Assembly: GCA_910583815.1 (NCBI GenBank)
Contig: CAJTZB010000072.1
Coordinates: forward strand, 1-11,553
Direction: 5' to 3'
Source: an uncultured Lachnospiraceae bacterium
GTDB lineage: Bacteria; Bacillota; Clostridia; Lachnospirales; Lachnospiraceae
Length of the DNA stretch: 11,553 nucleotides
Part shown: positions 1 through 6,852 of the stretch, one piece after another
How the letters are laid out: the number at the start of each line of letters is the position of its first letter
Numbering within the stretch: the first letter of the stretch is position 1
The notes under the pieces: generated by a model
What the model saw: the letters and a program-made list of their open reading frames with translations, nothing else
The model's database searches: none
What the model was told of the DNA's origin: nothing
Made by a program: the position numbers and the translations under genes

Positions 1-64
1 GACGTAGTGTCGAAAACGCAAAGAAAATGCCACGGAAGGCAAAGAAAACAAGGAGGTAATCACA

Positions 65-664
65 ATGGATGTTAATGGTGTTTCCCAAGTTATGTCTTCG
101 TACGAAACCACAAAAACGGACAAGACAACAGAAGCAAAGCAGGCTGAGCAGACCAAACAGACTGGCTATGACGCAGGCAAGGCAGCAGAGTACACAAAAT
201 CAGATTCTTCAAAGAAAGCTCCAAAGAGCGACATGACAGTAATAAACAAATTAAAAGCTGAGGCCGAACAGCGTACTGCACAGCTCCGTTCCCTCGTGGA
301 AAAGATGCTTGTAAAGCAGGGCAAGAAGTTCACTTCCCTTGCAGATACGTTTGACCAGATTAAAAAAGGTCTGATTCAGGTTGATCCTGAAGTATCTGCA
401 CAGGCTCAGAAAGATATTTCTGAGGACGGATATTGGGGCGTAGAGCAGACCTCTGAACGTCTTTTCTCCTTTGCAAAGGCACTTGCAGGCAATGACCCTG
501 CATATGCAGACAAAATGCTGGAAGCTATGAAGAAAGGCTTTGAGCAGGCAACAAAATCCTGGGGCGGCGAGCTTCCTGACATTTGCCAGAAGACGATAGA
601 TGCTGCTACAGAAAAAATCAACAACTGGAAAAACGGAACAGCTTCTACAGAAGTTGTCGAGTAA
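65..664 (+). CDS. Conserved hypothetical protein, soluble, helical
   Basis: The product is 199 residues with no signal peptide or membrane segment. Residues 1 to about 55 are rich in Lys, Thr, Gln and Ser and look disordered. From about residue 58 the composition is that of a mostly helical domain. It carries a distinctive DGYWGVEQTSERL stretch near residues 121-133 and a KGFEQATKSWGGELPDI stretch near 157-173. I recognise this as a type of conserved protein seen in clostridia, but I know no function for it. The ATG is set by a full AGGAGG at 51-56 with 8 bases spacing, suggesting efficient translation. It is followed by a strong terminator at 701-745 and looks monocistronic from this side. 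Its promoter is not identifiable in the 64 bases available. The conserved C-terminal motifs argue that this is a real gene and not a chance frame. Confidence 0.85.
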   Translation: MDVNGVSQVMSSYETTKTDKTTEAKQAEQTKQTGYDAGKAAEYTKSDSSKKAPKSDMTVINKLKAEAEQRTAQLRSLVEKMLVKQGKKFTSLADTFDQIKKGLIQVDPEVSAQAQKDISEDGYWGVEQTSERLFSFAKALAGNDPAYADKMLEAMKKGFEQATKSWGGELPDICQKTIDAATEKINNWKNGTASTEVVE

Positions 665-700
665 ACCCTTTCGTTTTATCTGACATAATTTTTCCTTTTA

Positions 701-750
701 AAAATGCCTTTCCTATGGATTTTAAGTCCATAGAAAAGGCATTTTTTCTA
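701..750. terminator. Bidirectional intrinsic terminator between convergent genes
   Basis: A 19-base arm at 701-719 pairs with 727-745 around a 7-base loop, with one G-U or A-C type imperfection. On the + strand the stem is followed by a T run (741-747). On the - strand it is followed by five Ts. It lies between the + strand gene ending at 664 and the - strand gene ending at 893, so it probably serves both. Confidence 0.85.
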
Positions 751-775
751 ATATTTTACTTACTTTTTTTAGAAA

Positions 776-787
776 AGCGTTCCCGCT
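776..787 (-). terminator. Small GNRA-type hairpin after the leftward operon (weak)
   Basis: Read on the - strand, AGCG-GGAA-CGCT forms a 4-bp stem with a GGAA tetraloop followed by TTTTCT. It lies about 100 bases past the stop of the DUF3239-like gene and before the larger hairpin at 701-745. It may aid termination, but a 4-bp stem is weak and could be chance. Confidence 0.25.
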
Positions 788-892
788 GTATAAAGCCCTA
801 AATATAATGCATATTTATTTCCTAGCGTCGGTGTACAGATGGCAACACGGTCGATGAATTTCATTAAGTACACAATTCCGAAAAGAGGCAGA

Positions 893-1621
893 TTATTTAG
901 AAACAGCTTCCTCACTAAGAGGCTTATAGTTACTGTCCATGTAATGCTTTTTCCCAAAGGGAATATAATTTTCATCCAACAAAATCAGATTTCCGTTTCC
1001 CAGATCCGGAAATTGCTTTGCGACCTCTTTAAGAACCTCCCATTCATCTCTGGAATTTTCTTTGTTGTCCTCTTCCACCTGCCTTAGTGCTTCTTCAATC
1101 GCCTGCAGGTCTGTTGTTCCCCAGTAAAGCGGATGAGGCTGAAAAGAAGAGTGATATTCACCGCCCTCATAACAGAAAAAGCACGAGCAGGGAATTTTTT
1201 CAAATAGCTCCTTTTTTGCACCATCAAGCGCTTTTACTTCCAGACAGTAACATCCATTTACATCTGCCACGCCTTCGTGCGCAGCCATATTTGCAATTGC
1301 CATAATTGTAAGCGGTTCTGTTTTCACAATCATTCCAGGAACCAGAAGCCCCTCTTCGTACATTTCCCTTAAATATTCATCTGAAAATTTTCCAACGGCT
1401 CTCCATAGGAAAAACAGAGCCAGAAGAATAAGAATAACAGCCAGAATCCAGCTTTTTAATAATGAAACTCCCGCCATACACACCAAACACACGCAGATGA
1501 TTGCAGAATTTTTTCGCTTTCTGACTACAGCATTTATGATTTCATCCTTCTGGCGTATCCGGCTCACATCTGCATGGATGCCTGATTTTGTAGTCGCTTC
1601 AAACTGTGAATAATCTACCAT
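893..1621 (-). CDS. DUF3239-like membrane-anchored protein
   Basis: The product is 242 residues from the chosen start. Two closely spaced hydrophobic segments at about residues 39-53 and 57-74 suggest a membrane hairpin, with most of the protein (about 75-242) on one soluble face. The later pattern LLVPGMIVKTEP (92-103), a Cys-rich stretch near the middle and PLYWGTTD resemble DUF3239 proteins; this assignment is by recall and tentative. A longer frame begins at an ATG at 1642. The ATG at 1621 is preferred because GGAGG sits 7 bases before it. The gene lies 30 bases after the histidine kinase stop, so it is probably the last gene of the same transcript. Function is unknown. Position suggests an accessory role in the resistance module, or simply a shared transcript. 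Confidence 0.8.
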   Translation of the reverse strand: MVDYSQFEATTKSGIHADVSRIRQKDEIINAVVRKRKNSAIICVCLVCMAGVSLLKSWILAVILILLALFFLWRAVGKFSDEYLREMYEEGLLVPGMIVKTEPLTIMAIANMAAHEGVADVNGCYCLEVKALDGAKKELFEKIPCSCFFCYEGGEYHSSFQPHPLYWGTTDLQAIEEALRQVEEDNKENSRDEWEVLKEVAKQFPDLGNGNLILLDENYIPFGKKHYMDSNYKPLSEEAVSK

Positions 1622-1651
1622 TTTTTCGCCTCCATATCTCAAATCCCAGCC

Positions 1652-2575
1652 TTAATTCATGCCTTTTACATTATACACTTGTATAAAACCAAAATCAATA
1701 TTTATCCTAAACCAATCTTCTGAAATCTCTGCCACTATTGTCCCATTCATAAGTTCCGTAAGGCTTTTTGCTATTGCAAGACCGAGCCCTGTTGAAGAAT
1801 GTGTCCTTGCAGGATCTGATTTATAGAAGCGCGAAAAAATCTGTGTCACATCAATTGCTTCAGGATGTTCCACCTTATTAGAACAGGAAAATATCACCTG
1901 TGAATCCGTCTGTTTCAGTTCTAGTGCTACTTCCTTGCTGCCATGCTCCAATGCATTTTTCAGCACATTCTGCACAATACGTTTTACTGCCTCCACATTG
2001 CCATTTATATAAATACTGCCATCAACAAAGTTTGTTTGCGGAACAATCTGTTTTTCCTCAAATTCATTGTAAAAAGAGAGCAACGTCGAACATACGCTTT
2101 GGCTAAAATCAATTGGCTCCATTTGCAGCTGATAAGCCTCATCCTGCAGCTTTGCATAGTCAAAAAGCTTTTCTAACATCTCCTTGAGGCTGTCAATGCG
2201 ATTTTGAATAATGCAGACATACTGCATCTGCTCTTCTTTGGAATCTGTTTTCTTTAACAGCTGAAAAAAACCATCCAGTGAAGTCAACGGAGTCCTTATG
2301 TCATGGGAAATATTCGTTATGGCTTCCTTAAGGCTGCGTTTCCCTAAAGCAGCTTCTTGTATCAGCTGTTCTGAAGCATCCAGAATTTCATTGATGGCAT
2401 CTGACAGCTCATTGAGCTCCGGAAACGGCAGTCCGGAACGCAAACGGAAATTGCTCTTCTTTTCTTTCAGAAACGCCAAATGGCGGCAGGTGTCTTTTAC
2501 CTGTCGCCGATAAGCTCTAAATAATAATACCAATATTATACTGATTGCCGTGGCTGCCACTGCCCATATCCACAT
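1652..2575 (-). CDS. Sensor histidine kinase of peptide-antibiotic resistance two-component system
   Basis: This membrane sensor kinase should phosphorylate the OmpR-type regulator encoded at 4485-5156. From the chosen ATG it is 307 residues. There is one membrane segment (about 2-19) and no extracellular sensor domain. The H-box NISHDIRTPLTSL has the phospho-accepting His91. An N-box NVLKNALEH lies at about 203-211, an F-box FSRFYK at about 247-252 and a GLGLA ATP-lid motif at about 263-267. The G1 box reads CSNK instead of DxGxG, which fits my recollection of kinases in lantibiotic-type modules. A TTG at 2602 would extend the frame, but the ATG at 2575 has AAGGA upstream and starts directly with the membrane helix. 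The missing sensor domain suggests that it senses through the adjacent transporter or within the membrane; this is inference. Confidence 0.92.
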   Translation of the reverse strand: MWIWAVAATAISIILVLLFRAYRRQVKDTCRHLAFLKEKKSNFRLRSGLPFPELNELSDAINEILDASEQLIQEAALGKRSLKEAITNISHDIRTPLTSLDGFFQLLKKTDSKEEQMQYVCIIQNRIDSLKEMLEKLFDYAKLQDEAYQLQMEPIDFSQSVCSTLLSFYNEFEEKQIVPQTNFVDGSIYINGNVEAVKRIVQNVLKNALEHGSKEVALELKQTDSQVIFSCSNKVEHPEAIDVTQIFSRFYKSDPARTHSSTGLGLAIAKSLTELMNGTIVAEISEDWFRINIDFGFIQVYNVKGMN

Positions 2576-2607
2576 GGCTCTGATTTCCTTTCTTTCTGGC
2601 AAAGATA

Positions 2608-3453
2608 TTACCTGATGTCACGTTTCTGCATCACCACAGCAGAAACTATCGCAGAAGCCGCTAAAAATGATAAGCCAACTAAAATAATTCTGAGCAGGTC
2701 ATTTTGCCCAAGCCCACCCTGCACACATCTGATATTCATTTCTATCATGTATTTGCTGATGTCAAATTCTGAAGCCCCACTGATAAAACGAACAGCAATA
2801 TTAATCAGGTTGTATGCCAGCGCAGAAATCCCACAGCAGCACAAAATACCAAATACCATACTAAATGCTGAATTTTTCAAAACAATTGTCAGCATCAGCA
2901 CTACTGCACCAAACGAAAAATGCAACAGGTAATGGAGAACAAAAATAAACAGAAAATTCGTCACCGAACCAATGACAAATCTTTCTCCAAAGTAAAAGCC
3001 CCCTGCGGCTGCAACAGACAGGGAATAAATTACCAAAATTATAAACGCCTGCGCTGCAGCTGCAAACAGTTTTGATGCAACTAACATCCCACGGTTAGAC
3101 AACTGCCCTGCTATATTTTTGATAAATCCGTTTTTTTGCTCCCCATTGGCAAATATCGGAATAAAAATAACAAGCAAAAGCAAAACGAGGTTGCTTGCCA
3201 AATCTACAGTAACCAGCTCGTCAAACCCAATATCCCCATCCAGCCATTTATAATTAGTCTCTACTATAATGCCAAAGGCCTGCACATCTTTCTCTACTCT
3301 GGAGGCCAATCCCCCCTCTTTTGCCACCAAATCAAGGTCATACTTTGTCATTCCTGTGCTGAATACAGCAAGAGCAACTGTTACAGCTATCATAATCCAA
3401 AAAGAAACAGAATGCACAAGACGGCGTAAATCCATTCTAATCAGGTTAATCAT
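2608..3453 (-). CDS. ABC-2 type transporter permease
   Basis: This is the integral membrane partner of the ATPase encoded just upstream, probably exporting or expelling a peptide antibiotic or lantibiotic from the membrane. It is 281 residues from the chosen start. An N-terminal membrane helix follows a short basic stretch (LIRMDLRRL). There is then an extracellular-size loop of about 60 residues, followed by about five more helices, giving the six-helix ABC-2 layout. The ATG at 3453 is preferred over the one at 3459 because AGGAGG is 8 bases from the former and only 2 from the latter. This start overlaps the ATPase stop within ATGATTAA, an 8-base overlap that implies translational coupling. 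The substrate cannot be read from the sequence. Confidence 0.9.
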   Translation of the reverse strand: MINLIRMDLRRLVHSVSFWIMIAVTVALAVFSTGMTKYDLDLVAKEGGLASRVEKDVQAFGIIVETNYKWLDGDIGFDELVTVDLASNLVLLLLVIFIPIFANGEQKNGFIKNIAGQLSNRGMLVASKLFAAAAQAFIILVIYSLSVAAAGGFYFGERFVIGSVTNFLFIFVLHYLLHFSFGAVVLMLTIVLKNSAFSMVFGILCCCGISALAYNLINIAVRFISGASEFDISKYMIEMNIRCVQGGLGQNDLLRIILVGLSFLAASAIVSAVVMQKRDIR

Positions 3454-4360
3454 TTCCATCTCCTCCTGTCAGGTTCAGATAATAATCCTCTAATGCCTCA
3501 TTCTTCACAGAAATACCGAGTGTTTTCACGCTGTTTTCTGCCAGCTTTATCGCAATTTCTCCACCATCTGAAAGATGTTCAAAAATCTGAATGGTATCTT
3601 TGTCTACCACCTTATATTTATGGATTCCCATTGCTTCAAGAACGGTACATGCCTTTGCTGTATCATCAGTCTTTAATTCTATATGCTCACTGCATTTCTG
3701 AAGCAGCTCTTCTCTGGTAAGTTCTTCTAAAAGCCTGCCGTTATGAATGATACCATAATTTGTTGCTATCTTCGACAGTTCCTCTAAAATGTGGCTGGAA
3801 ATAATAAAAGTAATGTTCCGTTCCTTATTGAGACGTTCTATCGTTTCCCTTATTTCTACAATTCCTTGTGGATCAAGACCATTGATTGGCTCATCCAAAA
3901 CAACCAAATCCGGTTCACCCACAAGTGCAAGGGCAATGCCAAGGCGCTGCTTCATTCCCAGAGAAAAATTTTTCACTCTTTTTTTTCCTGCATCATGCAG
4001 CCCTACCGTTTTTAACAGTTGCGGAACTACTTCTTTGTTACGGACTCCCATCGCAATACATTTCAGTTTTAAATTTTCCTCAGCAGAGTGATTTGGATAG
4101 ACTCCTGGCTCTTCAATCAATGTGCCAATACGATGCATCACTTGGTATTTCTCCTTGCCCTCATAGCCAAACAAGGAAAAATCCCCATTTGTAGGCGCTG
4201 CAAGCCCGCTTATTATTTTGAGCAATGTCGTCTTTCCTGCACCGTTCCGCCCAATCAATCCATAAATATCGCCCTGCCGTATATGCAGGCTGACTTGTTC
4301 TACTGCATTATGCTTGCCGTACTGCTTTGTCAGGCAATTTGTACTAAGTAAATATTCCAT
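3446..4360 (-). CDS. BcrA-type ABC transporter ATP-binding protein
   Basis: This is the ATPase of the peptide-antibiotic ABC transporter, 304 residues. Walker A is GRNGAGKTT (37-45). The signature motif is FSLGMKQRLG (132-141), the divergent form seen in BcrA-like ATPases in place of LSGGQ. Walker B is LVVLDEP (152-158), followed by the D-loop GLDP, and the switch His is His190 in ISSH. The Q-loop region reads IEEPGVYP, with Glu replacing Gln, as is common in this group. The C-terminal 90 residues form the extra domain usual in BcrA proteins. The longer frame starts at a TTG (4363); the ATG at 4360 with AAGGA about 10 bases upstream is chosen. The gene has its own promoter (4424-4452) and is coupled to the permease by overlap. 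Family assignment is strong; the drug or lantibiotic substrate is inferred. Confidence 0.95.
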   Translation of the reverse strand: MEYLLSTNCLTKQYGKHNAVEQVSLHIRQGDIYGLIGRNGAGKTTLLKIISGLAAPTNGDFSLFGYEGKEKYQVMHRIGTLIEEPGVYPNHSAEENLKLKCIAMGVRNKEVVPQLLKTVGLHDAGKKRVKNFSLGMKQRLGIALALVGEPDLVVLDEPINGLDPQGIVEIRETIERLNKERNITFIISSHILEELSKIATNYGIIHNGRLLEELTREELLQKCSEHIELKTDDTAKACTVLEAMGIHKYKVVDKDTIQIFEHLSDGGEIAIKLAENSVKTLGISVKNEALEDYYLNLTGGDGND

Positions 4361-4423
4361 CAATGCATCTTCCTTTCAGGACCAAACTTTTGAAAGCTTT
4401 TGGCACCAAAATCTTTTCTGCAT

Positions 4424-4452
4424 TCTATACTACACTACTCTTATCAATAAAA
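4424..4452 (-). promoter_or_regulatory. Promoter of the ABC transporter operon
   Basis: On the - strand, TTTTAT (4447-4452) and TATAGA (4424-4429) are separated by exactly 17 bases. The -35 box is poor, which fits a promoter that needs an activator. It lies within the 124-base gap between the response regulator stop and the ATPase start, leaving a leader of about 55 bases that contains an imperfect dyad at 4382-4403. Confidence 0.55.
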
Positions 4453-4474
4453 CGCAAAGAAAAGGTAAAGAAAA
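4445..4474 (-). promoter_or_regulatory. Direct-repeat operator, likely site for the OmpR-type regulator
   Basis: On the - strand TTTTCTTT occurs at 4467-4474 and again at 4456-4463, exactly 11 bases apart. A degenerate third copy (TTTTATTG, 4445-4452) lies in the same phase and overlaps the -35 box. Direct half-sites spaced one helical turn apart just upstream of a weak -35 box are the standard arrangement for OmpR/PhoB-family activators, including regulators of lantibiotic immunity genes. That the adjacent regulator binds here is inference. Confidence 0.55.
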
Positions 4475-4484
4475 TGCCAAGACC

Positions 4485-5156
4485 TTATTTGGAAAGTTTA
4501 AATCCTATGCCCCAGACCGTTTCTATATATTCTTCTTCTGAAACGGCCTTCAGTTTTCTGCGGATATTGCTGATATGCATATTGACCGTTTTATCTTCGC
4601 CAACATAAATATCCTCCCATGCATAGTCATAAACATCCTGTTTTGTAAACACCCTGCCAGGATACTGTAAAAACAGCTCTAAAATCTTATACTCCAGCTT
4701 CGTAAAAGAAAGCAGCTGTCCGTTCAGCACCACAGACAGCTCTTCCGTATTTATAGTCAGACCTTTATAAGAAAGGCTCTGTGCGGGCCTGCTGCCTGCC
4801 GCCCTTTTCATCTGCACGCCAACTCTTGCAATCAGTTCTTCTATTTCAAAGGGCTTCGTCATATAATCCTCTGCACCGGCATTTAATAGTTCAATTTTAC
4901 TGTCAAGGCTGTCCTTGGCAGACAGGACAATAACCGGAAGCCTGAACTCTTTGCAAAGCTTCGGAAGTAATTCCTCGCCATTCATCCCTGGCAGCATCAA
5001 ATCCAGTATCACAAGGGAAAATCTCTCATTTCCGGCATAAAGCAACCCTTCTGTTCCTGAAAAAGCCTGCTTGCACGAATATCCTTCCTGTGTCAAAGCC
5101 TTGGCAATCAGATGATTGATATATGTGTCATCCTCAATGATTAAAATATGTCCCAT
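4485..5156 (-). CDS. OmpR-family response regulator
   Basis: This DNA-binding response regulator is 223 residues from the chosen start. The receiver domain (1 to about 115) has the acidic pair Asp9/Asp10, phospho-acceptor Asp52 in ILDLMLPG, switch Ser79 and Lys101 in the TKPF motif. A winged-helix domain (about 125-223) carries the usual features, including KLEYKILELF, the recognition helix region KTVNMHISNIRRKLK and the C-terminal wing VWGIGFKL. An upstream in-frame ATG at 5180 is less likely because GGAG lies about 5 bases before the ATG at 5156, whose product starts with the usual short strand before the acidic pair. It is transcribed leftward from a good promoter at 5232-5259, ahead of the transporter and kinase genes. 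It probably activates the transporter promoter at 4424-4452. Confidence 0.94.
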   Translation of the reverse strand: MGHILIIEDDTYINHLIAKALTQEGYSCKQAFSGTEGLLYAGNERFSLVILDLMLPGMNGEELLPKLCKEFRLPVIVLSAKDSLDSKIELLNAGAEDYMTKPFEIEELIARVGVQMKRAAGSRPAQSLSYKGLTINTEELSVVLNGQLLSFTKLEYKILELFLQYPGRVFTKQDVYDYAWEDIYVGEDKTVNMHISNIRRKLKAVSEEEYIETVWGIGFKLSK

Positions 5157-5231
5157 CTTATCTCCTCTATTTAAAAGCATGTCCTACCGCCACTTGATAA
5201 GAGAGACGGCTACAGATTAGCGTATAGATTT

Positions 5232-5259
5232 ATTATACACCGACTGATATTTTCTTCAA
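5232..5259 (-). promoter_or_regulatory. Promoter of the response regulator gene
   Basis: On the - strand TTGAAG (5254-5259) and a perfect TATAAT (5232-5237) are separated by 16 bases. Transcription would begin about 70 bases before the regulator ATG. It points away from the melA promoter, with the two -35 boxes 31 bases apart. Confidence 0.7.
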
Positions 5260-5290
5260 TCATTTTTATCACCTTTTACAGCATAGGATA

Positions 5291-5319
5291 TAGACTTTTT
5301 CCGATCATTAAAATATAAT
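5291..5319 (+). promoter_or_regulatory. Promoter of the GH4 alpha-galactosidase gene
   Basis: TAGACT (5291-5296) and TATAAT (5314-5319) are separated by exactly 17 bases, about 50 bases before the melA start codon. I see no obvious catabolite-repression (cre) palindrome or operator nearby. Confidence 0.65.
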
Positions 5320-5369
5320 GGGGCTGGAACAAACAGTAATAAGGAATAAAGGAGTGGAGGAGTAAAGGC

Positions 5370-6692
5370 ATGGTAAAAATTACATTTATGGGTGCCGGAA
5401 GTACTATTTTTGCCAGAAATGTACTTGGCGACTGCATGGCAAGCCCGGTATTGTGCGACAGCGAAATTGCACTGTATGACATTGATGCAGAAAGACTGAA
5501 GGATTCCGAGATTATCATCAATGCCATCAACGAAAATACCAACCAGAAACGTGCACATATCACATCCTATCTTGGCATAGAGAACCGAAGAGCTGCCTTA
5601 AAAGATGCTGCATTTGTTGTAAATGCCATTCAAGTAGGCGGCTATGACCCTTGTACAATTATAGATTTTGAAATTCCTAAAAAATATGGTTTAAGACAGA
5701 CTATTGCAGATACACTTGGCATTGGTGGTATTATGCGTGGCCTCCGTACTATTCCAGTAATGGAGGAATTTGCTAAAGATATGGAAGAAGTCTGTCCAAA
5801 CGCATTATTTCTGAATTACACAAACCCTATGTCAATTCTTTCCGGCTATATGCAGCGTTATACCGGAGTAAAAACGGTTGGTCTATGCCATAGTGTACAG
5901 ACCTGCTCCAGTACGCTTTTAAACGAGCTGGACATGAAAGATAAGTTAGAAGGACGCATTGAAACAATCGCCGGAATCAATCATATGGCATGGCTTCTTG
6001 ATATAAGGGATAAGGACGGAAACGATCTGTATCCGGAAATCCGCCGGCGTGCAGCAAAGAAAAATGCAGAAGAAAAGCATCATGATATGGTTCGTTTTGA
6101 ATATATCAAGCATCTTGGCTATTATTGTACCGAATCCAGCGAACACAATGCAGAATACAATCCTTTCTTTATTAAATCCGGCTATCCGGAATTGATTGAA
6201 CAGTTCAATATTCCGCTGGATGAATATCCAAGGCGCTGTATCAGGCAGATTGCAGAGTGGGAAACAGAGCGAAACAAAATATTAGACAATGGGAAAATTA
6301 CCCATGAACGCAGCCTTGAATATGCCTCTCATATTATGGAAGCAGTCGTGGCGAACAAGCCATATAAAATCGGCGGAAACGTCCTAAACCGTGGCTTGAT
6401 TGACAATCTCCCACCGGAGGCCTGTGTAGAAGTCCCTTGCATGATTGATGCAAACGGTGTAAATCCATGTCATGTAGGGGCGCTGCCATTGCAATTGGCT
6501 GCAATGAATATAACTAACATCAATGCCCAGCTTCTGACCATCGAAGCGGCACGCACCCGCAAGCGCGAATCCATCTACCACGCTGCCATGTTAGAACCGC
6601 ACACCGCTGCCGAGCTTTCGATTGATGACATTGTAAAAATGTGCAATGAACTGATAGAGGCTCATGGAGACTATATGAAAATGTATACCTGA
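5370..6692 (+). CDS. melA: GH4 family alpha-galactosidase (MelA type)
   Basis: This cytoplasmic NAD+- and Mn2+-dependent glycosidase would cleave alpha-galactosides such as melibiose through a redox elimination mechanism. It is 440 residues, close to the roughly 450 of the family. A Rossmann start ITFMGAGST lies at 4-12 and the acidic strand end YDID at 36-39. The NYTNP motif is at 149-153. The metal-binding Cys173 and His174 sit in CHSVQ, and a second histidine (His205) is in GINHMAW. CHSVQ with INHMA is the pattern of MelA-type enzymes and differs from the phospho-glycosidase branches of GH4. The start is fixed by GGAGG about 9 bases upstream. There is no transporter, kinase or sugar regulator beside it, so the gene looks solitary. 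The exact substrate, galactoside or a related sugar, is not settled by sequence alone. Confidence 0.93.
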   Translation: MVKITFMGAGSTIFARNVLGDCMASPVLCDSEIALYDIDAERLKDSEIIINAINENTNQKRAHITSYLGIENRRAALKDAAFVVNAIQVGGYDPCTIIDFEIPKKYGLRQTIADTLGIGGIMRGLRTIPVMEEFAKDMEEVCPNALFLNYTNPMSILSGYMQRYTGVKTVGLCHSVQTCSSTLLNELDMKDKLEGRIETIAGINHMAWLLDIRDKDGNDLYPEIRRRAAKKNAEEKHHDMVRFEYIKHLGYYCTESSEHNAEYNPFFIKSGYPELIEQFNIPLDEYPRRCIRQIAEWETERNKILDNGKITHERSLEYASHIMEAVVANKPYKIGGNVLNRGLIDNLPPEACVEVPCMIDANGVNPCHVGALPLQLAAMNITNINAQLLTIEAARTRKRESIYHAAMLEPHTAAELSIDDIVKMCNELIEAHGDYMKMYT

Positions 6693-6770
6693 CAGTAAAT
6701 CATAATCTTTTAATAGTATTTGCCATAAGGCTGCAGATCCAACTCTGTGGCATGGTTTCCTGTCATAATA

Positions 6771-6840
6771 ATAGGCTGTTGCAAAATAAAGTTGGTAAAC
6801 AACGATTCTGCAGCAGCCTATTTCATTTATTTATTTTTTA
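6771..6840 (+). terminator. Terminator after melA
   Basis: A 13-bp stem (6771-6783 with 6809-6821, one G-U pair) encloses a 25-base loop that holds a smaller GTTG/CAAC hairpin. It is followed by a T-rich tract to 6840. Another imperfect dyad (TGCCA/TGGCA) lies just upstream at about 6721-6752. The same hairpin is 32 bases past the stop of the leftward sipL gene and could terminate that transcript too, though the - strand T tract is weak. Confidence 0.7.
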
Positions 6841-6852
6841 TTAATTTGTAAT

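Noticed and set aside
4382..4403. Dyad in the ABC operon leader as an attenuator
   Set aside because: Pairing is imperfect, with no T run and no alternative structure visible; it is too weak to call.
6771..6821. Possible insertion-sequence end (GGCTGTTGCAAAATAAAG)
   Set aside because: The two arms are only 25 bases apart and are followed by a T-rich tract right after the melA stop, which fits a terminator; no transposase or target duplication is seen.
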